Part shown: positions 12,754 to 24,307 of the stretch, piece after piece
How positions within the stretch are numbered: position 1 is the stretch's first letter
Layout: each line of letters begins with the position of its first letter
DNA from: Anisus vortex
Taxonomy: Eukaryota > Mollusca > Gastropoda > Planorbidae
Assembly: GCA_949126835.1 (NCBI GenBank)
Contig: OX421497.1
Location: 44,228,226 to 44,292,225, forward strand
Length of the DNA stretch: 64,000 nt
Direction: 5' to 3'
Notes under the pieces: generated by a model
Databases searched by the model: none
Told to the model about the DNA's origin: nothing
The model's input: the letters and a program-made list of their open reading frames with translations, nothing else
Translations under genes and position numbers: made by a program

Positions 12754-13394
12754 GATGTGCTTTGCTAACATCTCTTAATTCTCAATCTTTAATTTATTTA
12801 ACGCTGTGCTATTTAATAAGTCTTGCTTTTCGATTTTTTAAATGCCCGAAGTTATTCAAAATGCAAAAGAAAAGGCTTACATCTACAGACTGAGAGAAAG
12901 CTTATTGCTGTTATTACGTCATAATAAATAACTATCTGCGCAAATAATCACCTACGCCAAAATTAAATATGAATAACTCTGCATGAACTAGCGAGACTAT
13001 TCCCAAAACAATAGAAAAACTATTATAACATTATAGGCTATAGCCTACACACATAACAATGTAGGCTATATGTGTAAAAGGTCATCATAACCCAGTCAAC
13101 ATTCCTATGTGCTCGTCGCATATCTGTGAGAATCTGTGAGCACAGAAATTGACTGACACAAGATCGATACCAACAGACATTGAAAATAGGCCTAATTGAT
13201 TTTGCACACAGAAAGGTAAAGGTCATAACAGCTGGCAGAAAATTGTGAAACTTTTAAATGCAAATATAGGCCTATCAAAATTTTTGTTTAAAGTGTGACT
13301 AATGATGCAGGCTAGTAGACATAGAATGCAGATTGTTCAAAAGTTGTGAAAAAAGGCTCGTCCAATGGTGTCAGAAAAAAAAAATCCCTATTGG

Positions 13395-13535
13395 CTGGTC
13401 CTGCTGTTAGTTCACCGGACTGTCAACCGACATATCGCTGACGCTAGTACTATCCCTGCCGTCCTGAAGGAGTTTTGGGCCTAGTGGACGTAATAATCGC
13501 CTATCCAGAATGAACGTCTATAAAACTTATAAATA
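13395..13535 (+). mobile_element. tRNA-derived SINE, family 2
   Basis: Head ggtcctgctgttagttcacc, then ggactgtcaacc, ctatccctgcc, gagttttgggcctagtgg, then the tail acgtaataatc... cttataaata. The head resembles a tRNA D-arm/box A region. Confidence 0.7.
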
Positions 13536-13790
13536 ATATAAAAAAAACAATGAATACGTTCTCTTATCTTATCTTATACATTACAGACGCTCCTTCTATA
13601 AAGAAGATTATTGCGTCACTACATATATCTTATTCTGTGTAGGCCTATTGAAAAGAAATTTTATTGCTTTGAAATAATGATGTTTTAAACAATGTTTTCT
13701 TTTTTTTTTTAATTTGGAGAAAATAATTATCGTTGATAATAACAAAATATTCTATATTATATTTTACAATGAACCACGTAGCAGTGTACG

Positions 13791-14052
13791 TTCTGCCGAG
13801 CGGCAGCGCGTTCGACTGGTGATCCGAAGGTTCTGGTTTTGAATCCTGGTGAAGGCTAGAATTTTTCCCGGGACTTGATGGTGTCCCTGAGTCTACCCAG
13901 CTCTGATGAGTACCTGACTCAAGTTGGGGTAAAGTAAAGGGTTGGCTGGGCATTGTGCTGGCCACCCATCTCCTAGTATATCGTGGCCACAGAAACTGGT
14001 GAAAGCTGCTTCACCATCCCTATGATCAGTTTGGTCCGAAGGATACTTTATT
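13791..14052 (+). mobile_element. tRNA-derived SINE, family 1
   Basis: Head ctgccgagcggcagcgcgtt, box B-like ggttttgaatcctgg, cccgggacttgatgg, the ctgggcattgtgctggccac block, tail tttggtccgaaggatac. Confidence 0.83.
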
Positions 14053-14199
14053 TTTTACGTTTTCCTTACCGCGGAAGTCAGTTTTCACGAAAACCGATGA
14101 TTTATAGCCTATGTATTAAACAGTGTCCTTGGATGCGGAATAAGAAAAAAAAAGTATTTTTTCTCTATAGTCTACCTTACTCGGTATTTTATTAGATAG

Positions 14200-14460
14200 T
14201 TGTGTTGTATAAGGTGCTCTGGGAGGGGTAGCACCTCTGGTGAGGATGACATGTCGTTTTCCTCTGGGAACAGTTCGCCCACCTTCGGGCCCTACCTTTG
14301 CACCCAGCTCTCATCTGTGGCTGTAGCATGCGCAGCGGCCACACCCCGAGAAACTGCTCCGACTGGCCGGCTAAACCAGATGAGGGTAACCAAAAGGGCC
14401 TTAAAACCCTGGTGAATCAGGCTTGTCACCTATGCTTGTGAAGTCTGGAACTCGACGGAC
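14200..14460 (+). mobile_element. GC-rich probable LINE 5' fragment
   Basis: Segment with gagggtaaccaaaagggcct and accctggtgaatcaggc, GC-rich compared with its surroundings and stylistically like the noncoding 5' part of non-LTR elements. It ends near a hAT MITE fragment. The assignment is weak. Confidence 0.35.
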
Positions 14461-14514
14461 AGCAAAAAAAAAAGCCAAAAAAAAGGCAATCGGTCCTTTC
14501 TACAAGAAATTTGA

Positions 14515-14630
14515 GTGCTAAAACAGGATGACCTTTAGGCTGTTGGCACGCTGAACGACTTAGAAACCCCAGATTGGCACATTGGCACATTGGCACACTG
14601 CTATCAAAAAGTTGCCGACCCTTGTTAAAG
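14515..14630. mobile_element. hAT-type MITE fragment
   Basis: Contains ggctgttggcacgctgaa, a triplicated ttggcaca motif and aaaagttgccgaccc, matching the reverse complement of the left part of the MITE at 193-398 and 26119. One end only. Confidence 0.6.
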
Positions 14631-14799
14631 ACTTGTTTCCTCGCACCGTGTAGTCTCTGGGGTTCGGGCATTCAGCAGACCTGGTGACCTGCGTCTTGAC
14701 ATTTTGACACTTAATCTCTCTTGACATTTCATTCCGTCTGCGTCACAGTCTTCCACTCAACTAATGACGAGGTTCTCAAAATATTTCCTTATTTTTGCT

Positions 14800-15047
14800 A
14801 CACGCGTAAGCAAACAGTAGGCCTAGTATAAATAATTTACAAACGTTATAAAAAAGTCAATTTACATCGTTAGAAAAATCGCTTGTCAAAAAAGAGCACT
14901 GATGTGTATTTTTCTTTTGCTTCGCAGAATCAATACAGACGTCGGAGATCCTCATTTTTAAACCTGACGGACTGTACAACGAAGTCATTGGATTGGTTAA
15001 TTCTTAGAGAGCTTAGAGAAATAATTGGACAATTTTGGCGGGAACCA
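14800..15047 (+). other. Probable 5' UTR exon boundary of the globin gene
   Basis: A strong acceptor (polypyrimidine tatttttcttttgcttcgcag) ends at about 14927 and is followed by an open frame into the globin start at 15048. The predicted residues before Met are basic and unlike a globin N-terminus, so I read this as the 3' part of a 5' UTR exon. The first noncoding exon and promoter were not located. Confidence 0.45.
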
Positions 15048-17196
15048 ATGGGATGTGAGGTCAGCACCTCCAACGTAGTGGTTCACATGGCCCATGACAT
15101 AGAGGAGGAATGCGTAGAGTTTTCTGATACACTGATTGATACTATAAGGAGTACCTGGCCACTTCTTTCACACGACTATATTATCGTTGGCCTGGCAGTC
15201 TTCAAGAGGATTTTCAACGAAATCCCTTCCGTTCGTGTCCTGTTTGATTCCTTTGGGTAAGGATTTCATTTGTACATGTGTTCCATCTTTTTAGACTAGG
15301 GGCTGTAATTTAGTATTATCATAAGGAATTTGATCCAACAAGATAGACTATGCATGATGAAAATTCATTTACATTTTTGAGCCAATGAAAAAGTCACGTG
15401 GGTGCCATACTAAGACACTTGATGGGTTGTGTACTGAACCGCGGACCACCTGTTGCACATCCCTATATATAGAACTTGAACTTTCTTGTTGGCGCTTTGT
15501 GTAAGCTTTTTTAAATTTTAGAAAAGGGGTGTGGTACATTCTTCTTCATTTGGTATAACAAGATGGACGATGCATTATGAAAATGTATTATTTAAGTAGT
15601 GATGTTGCCCGCGGGTCGCCTGTTGCCTACCTCTATTTTAGATCTATCCAATAAAAAGAAAGGCGGACTAATAGGCAGATAAAAAAAACAGACAGAGAAA
15701 AAAAATAGATAAGTATATCAATACTTAGAAGACAAATGAATAGATAGATAGATAAGATAGATAGATAAATTGATAGAGAAATCGAATGATTGATTGAGAT
15801 TGAATGATTGATAGATAGATTGATTGATTGATATATAAATTAATAGTCAGATTGATTTATTGATGGATAGATGGATAGATATATTAATATATAGATAGAT
15901 AGGGTTACCCGACATTTAGACATGCGACAGATAAACATGCGGACATTTAATCACACGACATTTAAACATACGGACACTTAATCCCACGACAGATAAACAT
16001 ACGGACACTTAATCACACGACACTTAAACATACGGACAGTTAATCATAGTGACAGATAAACATACTTTTTCACTATACCATTAACATAAATCGGAAAATA
16101 ATATAGATTATGTTGCCAATAGTAAAAAAAAAAATTTCTATGCAAGACTTCTACTGAGCAAAAAGTCGGGATAACACACTGAACGCTTTTTTTTTTGTTT
16201 AATGTTGTATGTATACACAGATTTCTAGTTCAAAAACTAAAAAAAAATGTTGTATGATACATAGATTTCTAGTTCAAAAGCTATAAAAAAAAAACTCAAT
16301 AAAAACGAAATAAATATTAATGTTAAATTCATTATAAATAACGTTGAAATGGGAGTGAGGAAAACCAAGGGTGGGCGTAGGGCATAGGTGTCCCGGTAGG
16401 CCTGTTGATGCCATGAGGTATTTTCCTTCCATCTATCCCGTTTTTTTAATATTGGCAACATAATCTATATTATTTTCCTATTTATTTTAATGGTATAGTG
16501 AAAATGTGTGTTTATCTGTCGCTATGATTAACTGTTCGTATGTTTAAGTGTCGTGGGATTAAGTGTCCTTATGTTTAAATGTCGTGGGATTAAATGTCCG
16601 TATGTTTATCTGACGTGTGGTTGTCTATGTTTAAGTGTCGCATGTTTATCTGTCGCATGTTTAAATGTCGGCACACGATAGATAGATAGATAGACACATA
16701 GTGGGATGCATGAGTATGTGGGTGGATGTACGGACAGATGGCTGTATAGATGGATAGATGTTGTATACAATGTTTTAGTTAATACATAAACTTTCTTTAT
16801 TCTAGTATCGGTGAAGCGGACAGTTTGGAACGGCACCAGATCTTCAGAGAACACGTGCAGAAATTCATGCATGTTCTAGAAAGTCTGGTGGAGAATTTGG
16901 AGCGCCCGGAAATGATCCAGCCGCACCTGATCGCCCTTGGGGCCCGCCACGCCGCCATCGAGGGCTTCCACCCTGAGTACTTCCGGTTCTACAGCAAGTG
17001 CCTGCTGGAAGTCTGGGAGGCGGAGCTGGGGGAGGAGTTTATCCCGGAAGTGCGAGAATGCTGGGAGAAGGTCATAGACTACATCGTCCGGAGCATGTCG
17101 CACGGGTACCACATATGCGTCACACACCAGCTGGAGAACTTTGTGTCCGAGACGCAAGTCGGAAAACTTTCAGAGTTCTCGGTTCCTAAGAGATGA
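15048..17196 (+). CDS. Globin X-like membrane-anchored globin, two coding exons
   Basis: Haem-binding globin. Exons 15048-15256 and 16806-17196 join GG with T (Gly70), giving 199 residues. The start ATG was chosen because it begins MGCEVS, an N-myristoylation signal with a neighbouring Cys for palmitoylation, as known for globin X. The open frame continues further upstream to an acceptor (gcttcgcag, ending near 14927), so the 5' part of this exon is probably UTR. Globin landmarks: Trp37 of the A helix (RSTWPLL), Phe66 (VLF, likely CD1), candidate distal His86 (E7, in FREHVQKFM), and proximal His118 (F8, in LGARHAAIEGF). AATAAA occurs at 17215-17220, only 19 nt after the stop. Neither usual globin intron (B12.2, G7.0) is present; the single intron lies at the C/D region. 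Neuroglobin is the main alternative, but the MGC start favours globin X. Confidence 0.86.
15725..16720. mobile_element. Foldback-like element with long repetitive inverted repeats, inserted in GATA satellite
   Basis: Flanks are gatagata microsatellite on both sides (about 15728-15902 and 16675-16695). The left arm (about 15903-16122) is a run of short units alternating gacatttaa/gacacttaa with catacg and gataaacat. The right arm (about 16450-16672) is their reverse complement (gtttatctgtcg, gtttaagtgtcg). The inner arms also pair: cactataccattaa and atgttgccaata at 16069-16122 match attggcaacat and taatggtatagtg at 16450-16502. Between them is about 330 bp of noncoding sequence with a short internal duplication near 16200-16290. 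It lies in the globin intron. No transposase is present, so it is non-autonomous. Confidence 0.72.
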
Positions 17197-17656
17197 GGAT
17201 ACTAAACATATAACAATAAAAAAAAATATTCAGAAAAAGCCATTGTTATTTTACTACAAGGCTACTACCGGTGGCTGGTTTGGGCTGAAAAGGTGTGAAG
17301 TTGTGCCCCTCGTTTTGAATAGAGCTACTATTATAGTTGTTACTTTTTGGGGGCCTAGATAACTCCAAAGATATAGGAATTCGTTTATTACCCGACCTTT
17401 AAAGCTCAATCGGCAGTCTGAATCAGAGGCGTAGATAAGGAGAATGCAGGGGAGGGGAGGGGGACATATGTCCCCGGGCGCCAAAGTAAAGGAGCCGTTA
17501 AAATGCGGTTTACACCATTTCATTATAATAATAATACTGTTATTATATTATTATAACATTTTAATAGACAGAAATAAATTTGATCAAACGGGAAGGGGGC
17601 GCCAATTGTATAGTTCGTCTATGGGTGCAAAAAAAGCCTAACCGTGAGTGAGTGCT

Positions 17657-17980
17657 CAATTATTCAACGTTGCATTGACAGTTAGTAAAATTATGTTCTA
17701 CAAATCACTACAATTATTCAACGTTGCATTGACAGTTAGTAAAATTATGTTCTACAAATCACTACAATTATTCAACGTTGCATTGACAGTTAGTAAAATT
17801 ATTTTCTACAAATCACTACAATTATTCAACGTTGCATTGACAGTTAGTAAAATTATTTTCTACAAATCACTACAATTATTCAACGTTGCATTGACAGTTA
17901 GTAAAATTATTTTCTACAAATCACTACAATTATTCAACGTTGCATTGACAGTTAGTAAAATTATGTTCTACAAATCACTT
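17657..17980. repeat. 54-bp tandem repeat, 6 copies
   Basis: Exact 54-bp period starting caattattcaacgttgc; one position varies (atgttc or attttc). The 118-codon frame through it is an artefact of a period divisible by three. Confidence 0.93.
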
Positions 17981-18124
17981 TGTATCTTATTAATAACGTC
18001 TTAATAAATGTTGCTGTGTGTTTGTTGGTGTTGTCGTTGGGTCCAGTTTCTTATTGGTTTAGATAAAAAAAACAAATTGTACCTATCTTATCTTGTTTAA
18101 TATTATATAAATCTTATCTGCAAA

Positions 18125-18268
18125 AAGTAAAGTACAAGTCGGACCAAACTGATCATAGGGCCGTGAAGCAGCGGCTTACTAGGGGATTGTGTGGCCAGCA
18201 CAATGCCCAGCCGCCTTTACTTTACCACTAACTAATGTCAGGTACACATCAGAGCTGGGTAGATTGTT
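18125..18268 (-). mobile_element. SINE family 1, head-truncated
   Basis: Tail and body in reverse complement: gtcggaccaaactgatcat, ttgtgtggccagcacaatgc and cagagctgggtaga. The tRNA-like head is missing. Confidence 0.78.
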
Positions 18269-18563
18269 TTAAATTATGAATTTGTGAACTCCAAGATAAT
18301 TTATCATTTATCAATACTCCTAAGTACTTTGAATTTTTTTAGTTTGTTTGGGTTACGTCTTTACCATGAATAAAGTAGTTTGTAATTTTTTTTTTACATT
18401 TCTGGGATTCTCTTAACTATTGGCACTTTTCTGGCCTACTCCAGTTTGATTCCCAATTTCGTAATTCATCCAGGGCTTTTTGTAAGAGTTCACTATCTTT
18501 TTCAATAAATTATACAATCATCGAAGCTGTTTTGACAAAGTCTTTATCATCCTACGTTAACTT

Positions 18564-18753
18564 CAGTGGCGTAGCTAGGGATTTGGGTACCCGGAAGGGG
18601 GGGGGGGCTTGGCCTCTTTAGGGGTCCCTGCATTTTAACATTCGACATTATGACATGAGAAAAAAAAATCGGACACTCCTTTGGCGGCCCCCTTCAAGTA
18701 GGGGCCCGGGGGGACATTCGAATTTGGACCCCCCTCCCCTAGCTACGCCACTG
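18564..18753. mobile_element. hAT-type MITE with inverted termini cagtggcgtagctagg
   Basis: Starts cagtggcgtagctaggg and ends cccctagctacgccactg. Flanking octamers gttaactt and tttaactt agree at seven of eight. The interior is G-rich and C-rich at opposite ends, so the whole element can fold into a hairpin. Related copy at 22631-22836. Confidence 0.82.
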
Positions 18754-19910
18754 TTTAACTTGTTCTCACGGGGTATTTCACAGTGTGTATAGCGACATTA
18801 TATCAGATAAAATGTTTGCTACATTCCGGTACCAATGTTTGTCATTATTGATTTCATGGTTAAAAGAATAGTTTGTTCTAAGTTACCTTAACCTTTTACA
18901 ACGTATTTTTACAACATACTGTGTTAAAATTTCAATATAATAATGTGATGTGTAATGATTTCCAATTTACACGATGCTATCACTTCAGTTAAATATATTT
19001 TAAAAAAGACTTGTCAATGGGGGTTGTGAAGCAGCGTTCTTATAATAGCATCAGCCTTAATATAATAAGAATGTTATTGTTGTCGTTTCTATTGTTGTAC
19101 TTGTACTGTTTTTGTTTCTTTTATTTTTGTGATTGTTTGTTGCTTTAGTTTTATGTCAAATTTTGTTTTGCTAAAAAAAAAAAAAAAGAAATTGTGTTTC
19201 AAGCTAACCTACTACTTGTTTCTTGCTTGTATGATTTATTATTACTGTTATATTTAGGCTTAACGAAATTAATGATATGATTCGCGGGGGAAAAACTTGT
19301 AGATCTGTAGCCATTGTGTTTTGACGTCACATCAGTAGAAATTTCCACATTAAAGACCAAGTGAAGAGCTTTTTATCAAAATTGAGTTAACATTTGGTTT
19401 TGATAGTAAATAGTGTATTCAGTATCTGAATGTTAATAAAAAAACATTTATACAAAATATCAAAGATACATTTTAAGTAATTAGTTCAATATTTGCACTT
19501 AAATGTGTGTGTTTTTCGGATGATTACTCCAAATCTCGTAGCCATTTGAGATGTTTTTATTTCCGGCAATATAGGAAAGTGACGTAACATAAAGGATTCC
19601 GACTAGGAAAAATGAATATTGTCACGTGTTTTGAATCTATTGCCACATGTTTTGAATCTTTTCCCGGTTCTTATTTTTAACAAAATGGTTAAATATAGAT
19701 TTATAGCGTCTATTTTTATTTATTTATTTCCCTTGTGATACGTCACTGCCGTATGAGGCTATTCCAAATCTCGTTCCTTTGAGAAAAACCTCTTCACTTG
19801 GTCTTTAAATTGGACGGGAATTTATGTTGATGAATGACGTCACCTGCTAGACAAATTCATATTACATACGTTAGACTAAAAAGCCTATGCATGTATTAAT
19901 CAAAAGTAAA

Positions 19911-20136
19911 AAAGTATCCTGTTGGAGCAAATTGGTCCATGTGGCCGGTGAAGCAACGTTTACCAGTTTCTTTGGCCACTGAATACTAAGGGACTGTGTG
20001 GCCAGCATTGTCAAGCCGCCTTTTCCCTACCACAACTAAGTCAGGTATCCATCAGTGCTGTGTAGAATCAGGTACACCCTCCAGACTCGAATCCCAGCAT
20101 TCACCAGGATTCGAACCCAGGACTTTCGCCATGCCT
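19911..20136 (-). mobile_element. SINE family 1
   Basis: Reverse-complement copy with tail ggagcaaattggtccatgtg, gtgtggccagcattgtc, and box B complement accaggattcgaacccagg. The head is degenerate. Confidence 0.8.
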
Positions 20137-20380
20137 GTATTAATACGAAGGTATAATATTTACAATATTTTGAGAGTTCGACAACCTATTTATAACAGTG
20201 CCTGTATGCCCTTTTTTTTTAATTCACAGTTATTATCTTGAAAATTGCATTTCTATCATGACATTTTAGGCATTTAGTCTTTTATTGATCAGGGATTTAT
20301 CGTAAATCAATTATTGACTACTATAAACACCGCAACTTAGCGTGTTCATGTTTCATACTAGCATGTCTAAATGCTACCCT

Positions 20381-20940
20381 GTTATGTACCAAACTCAGCT
20401 AGATGTATCCATGATACACCATGCATGATATACCCTGTTATGTACTAGACTCAGCTAGATGTATCCATGATACACCATGCATGATATACCCTGTTATGTA
20501 CTAGACTCAGCTAGATGTATCCATGATACACCATGCATGATATACCCTGTTATGTACTAGACTCAGCTAGATGTATCCATGATACACCATGCATGATATA
20601 CCCTGTTATGTACTAGACTCAGCTAGATGTATCCATGATACACCATGCATGATATACCCTGTTATGTACTAGACTCAGCTAGATGTATCCATGATACACC
20701 ATGCATGATATATCATGTTATGTACTAGACTCAGCTAGATGTATCCATGATACACCATGCATGATATACCCTGTTATGTACTAGACTCAGCTAGATGTAT
20801 CCATGATACACCATGCATGATATATCCTGTTATGTACTAGACTCAGCTAGATGTATCCATGATACACCATGCATGTTATATCCTGTTATGTACTAGACTC
20901 AGCTAGATGTATCCATGATACACCATGCATGATATATCGT
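20381..20940. repeat. 56-bp tandem repeat, 10 copies
   Basis: Units begin gttatgtactagactcagc and end atgcatgatataccct. The first unit has diverged (tgtaccaaactc); the last ones carry atatcct or atatcgt. No gene nearby. Confidence 0.93.
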
Positions 20941-21734
20941 TGCAACAAGATAAAGGTGAACTCGTGAAAAAAAAAGGAATCTTAGTACAAGGGAAGTAAT
21001 ATTAATACAAGGTAATGGGGAAGGGAGGTAATAGGAGGCCAAATTCTCGTGCAACGCCTATGTTTGGAAATCAATGGCAGGGGTTAGAATTAAGTACGTG
21101 TGGGGTGGGAAAAGAATTAATTGTAGTGTTTTGTATTGAATATAGACCAAATGGCAATTGATTTTTTTTCTACCCTAATTAAGGCTTTTAAATGTTTCCA
21201 TTGATGGAGAATACGCCTCCCCCCCCCCCTTCTCCAGACTGTAGGCCTACCCAATAGGCGTCAATCAATAGAATTATGCACAAAATACAATGAGTTTTTG
21301 AAATCTATGTATTTAATTTAAAACATTACGTACTTTGTATTTATACAATTCATTAAGTAAGTAAACTGTTTCCTTTTAGCCTTGACCAATAAATCAAGAA
21401 CAAAAACTAATTGGACATGCAATTCTATTTGTTAGTAGAATTAGCAAATAAAACGTTTTTCTTGTTAGCGAGCTTTACATAAATTTAAAAAAAATCATTA
21501 AATAAACAGTCTCTTGGAAACACTAATGAAAATATTTTTAAGCTGGAAACTAACTCGAATTTTTTTATTGCTTTTTTTTTTATGCCAATATATCTACACT
21601 ATTATCAAACTACTTCGAAAGACGGCCATTTGGCTTGGACTACATACACAAAGCATGATAATAAATTTACATTTAAAATGCTTGTAAAAAGAAAATATAT
21701 TCCACTTTAAACGGCAGGACACAATAACCAACTT

Positions 21735-22190
21735 CTGGTTGACTGTCCAACTTCTGTACCCATGGGCCTCAAAGCGGCGAAGAGTGGTAACCACCAGTAC
21801 GCTTGCATCAAGAGCACACCGATGGGCTAACGCACGGGGGACAGCCCCTGCTGCGCGTCCGAGACTCATTGTACCGTTGAGAGTCCCGGTGAAGAGGAAG
21901 CAATGAGCGCAGCGTTCCCGCCTAAACCACGCCCTGGTGCCTGGATGCCAACACCTTTAGTATGGGATTTGCGCTTTCGGTCAACATTGCAGGTATACGG
22001 GCGAGCCACCACGGTAATGATCCGAGGGGAATTCCGCAGTGGGGAAAAATAGTGCATGTTGCTGCGGAAACCGTTCCCTAAGTTACACGGTACGCCATGC
22101 CTTCGGCCCTGGACATATGAGCCGGAAGAGGCTCGTCCGTTGTTGTTTTTTATACTATGGTTGACGGTCCGGAGAACTAGCCAAAGGGTC
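21735..22190. other. GC-rich island of unknown origin
   Basis: A sharply bounded, relatively GC-rich segment in AT-rich surroundings (for example ccacgccctggtgcctggat, gcgtccgagactcattg, tggacatatgagccggaag). Two short minus-strand frames exist but neither resembles a known protein. It could be a mobile-element fragment; I do not recognise it. Confidence 0.4.
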
Positions 22191-22630
22191 TTACAGGCTC
22201 AAAAGTCTTATCTATAGACACAGTATGAAGGGTGCAAAAGTATATCGCATATGCCCCTATACCTTGAAACCAACATATCGAGTTCTTACTCACAGAATAA
22301 TTATATTTCTTATATGTGTTCTTACCAGAAAACTAGGAAAAAAAAGTGGTAAATATCAGAATTAACGTTCCTTCTGGAAAGAAGAGTATCCTTAACCCAA
22401 AACGCCAATATGTGGCGACAAGGATTGGACGGAGGAAGGGATAATCATGTTTAGAATCCGGTGTACTAACCACATGACTAGCTATAGGCCTATATGTTGA
22501 TGTAGCTTATGTATATGATAGGCCTACATAGCTTTTTATAGCTTCGATGTTGTTTTTTAGTGAACAACTATACTATATACAGTCTTATTACAATATATGA
22601 CTTTTAATGAACACAATTTAAATGCTCAAC

Positions 22631-22836
22631 CAGTGCCGTTGAAAGGGATCTGGGGCCCGGGGGGGGGGGGGGGGGGGGCTTGGCCTCTTTAGTGGGCAAC
22701 ATCATTTTGACATTCGACATTAAAACATAAGAAAAAAACAATTCCGACACTCCTTTGGTCCTCCCCCCCCCTAAAGTGGGGGCCCGGGGAGCTTTCGAAT
22801 TTGGAACTCCCTCTCCCTCCCCTAGTTACGCCACTG
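22631..22836. mobile_element. hAT-type MITE, second copy of the 18564 family
   Basis: Shares ggcttggcctctttag, cattcgacatta, cactcctttgg and ccctagttacgccactg with 18564-18753. Flanks tgctcaac and ggctcaac agree at seven of eight. The left terminus is mutated (cagtgccgtt). A run of about 18 G lies at 22660. Confidence 0.8.
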
Positions 22837-23380
22837 GGCTCAACTACTAAACATAAATCTAGTCTAGTGTAGAGTGTAGACTATAAACTGTAGAGCTAAA
22901 AAATATCAATGATGTGGAAAGCGGCATAACTGCACCACATCTTTACAATTAAATAGATTTAACTAAATTACTTCCCTTCTATTACAAACCGAAGTGATGT
23001 ACATTAATCCAGTTATCCAGTTCATGTCCTTGTATTGGAATTTGAGATAAGCTTAATGTTTGGATTGCATTATTTTGAAATTACAATAAGAGTATTGAGA
23101 TCAGGTTAAATGTGATTTGTGTGTGCGTGAGTTCGTATCTAAATCGTAACATTGTAACATTGTATTTTAGTGATAGAGTTGTCCAGTTATTCGCGCAAGC
23201 AAATAAATTCTTATAAGAACTATAGTATTGAGTATTGACTATATATAATATAGTTGTGAAATTCCAATTGATAATATAAGCCACGTGAACAAAAAGTAAA
23301 TAAAAAATTTCATCCGTACAGGTGACAGCGACACAAATAACAATAATAACAAGAAAACCATAAAAACGAAGTTTTTATTA

Positions 23381-23823
23381 TACTCCCTTTATTTGCAAAC
23401 TAAGTTTACCATCATGTAATTAAATAATTGATTGACTACTGGAAATGAAACGTACAGAAAAAATATCTGTGTCGCAAATCTCAAAAATATCTCCTTACTC
23501 TGTATGAATTGTTCTAAAAATAATCTTAGCGCAAAATATTTTTTTTCTAGCTTTGCGCCGAAAAAGTATAAAAAGTTGCACAGGCATTTTTTACGCGAAA
23601 TCAAAATTTTTCTTATACTTTCCTTTTAAGAAAATGAATATTGTCATAAGTGTAGTATTATTAAATCGTTTTAACTGAAAATTTGATAGGATGTATTGTT
23701 AGGCGCCACAAATTTGCTGTCCAATTTTCAGCTCGATCGGACCACGGGAAGTGGTCGAAAAATCGAAGCCAATTTTTGCACCATTGACGATTGCAGACAT
23801 TGCAACTTAAAATAAAGGGAGTA
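23381..23823. mobile_element. Tc1/mariner-type (Stowaway-like) MITE, copy 1
   Basis: Starts tactccctttatttgc and ends aaaataaagggagta: inverted termini bounded by TA. About 440 bp, noncoding. A nearly identical copy follows 32 bp downstream, and the spacer is also a copy of sequence left of this element. Confidence 0.7.
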
Positions 23824-23855
23824 ACAAGAAAACCATAAAAACACAGTTTTTATCA

Positions 23856-24307
23856 TACTCCCTTTATTTGCAAACTAAGTTTACCATCATGTAATTAAAT
23901 AATTGATTGACTACTGCAAATGAAACGTACAGAAAAAATATCTGTGTCGCAAATCTCAAAAATATATCCTTACTCCGTATGAATTGTTCTAAAAATAACC
24001 TTAGCGCATAATTTTTTTTTCTAGCTTTGCGCCGAAAAACTATAAAAAGTTGCACAGGCATTTTTAACGCGAAATCAAAATATTTCTTATACTTTCCTTT
24101 TAAGAAATGAATATTGTCATAAGTGTAGTATTATTAGGTTGTTTTAACTGAAAATTTAATAGGATGTATTGTTAGGCGCCACAAATCTGCTGTCCAAATT
24201 TCAGCTCGATCGGACCACGGGAAGTGGTCGAAAAATCGAAGCCAATTTTTGCACCATGCATTGACGATTGACGATTGCAGACATTGCAACTTAAAAAAAA
24301 GGGAGTA
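23856..24307. mobile_element. Tc1/mariner-type (Stowaway-like) MITE, copy 2
   Basis: Second tandem copy of 23381-23823, with small indels (a short extra cattgacgattg duplication near 24258-24280). Because the left flank (acaagaaaaccataaaaac) is repeated too, the pair arose by segmental duplication rather than two insertions. Confidence 0.7.

Larger units (their letters stand above)
11190..12790. repeat. Duplicated block containing the two tRNA-Arg genes
   Basis: Sequence around the two tRNAs is shared beyond the genes: cgacat.atttgcc.ctcgcgc at 11201 and 12535, caacacacact near 11234 and 12565, and gtcaaaaagaaataaaagta just 3' of each tRNA. Between them (about 11540-12200) is a LINE-derived segment that also occurs at 9280-9745. 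This looks like tandem duplication of a tRNA plus repeat unit with later divergence. Confidence 0.7.

Noticed and set aside
17648..18004. 118-codon frame with 18-residue repeats
   Set aside because: Artefact of the 54-bp tandem repeat.
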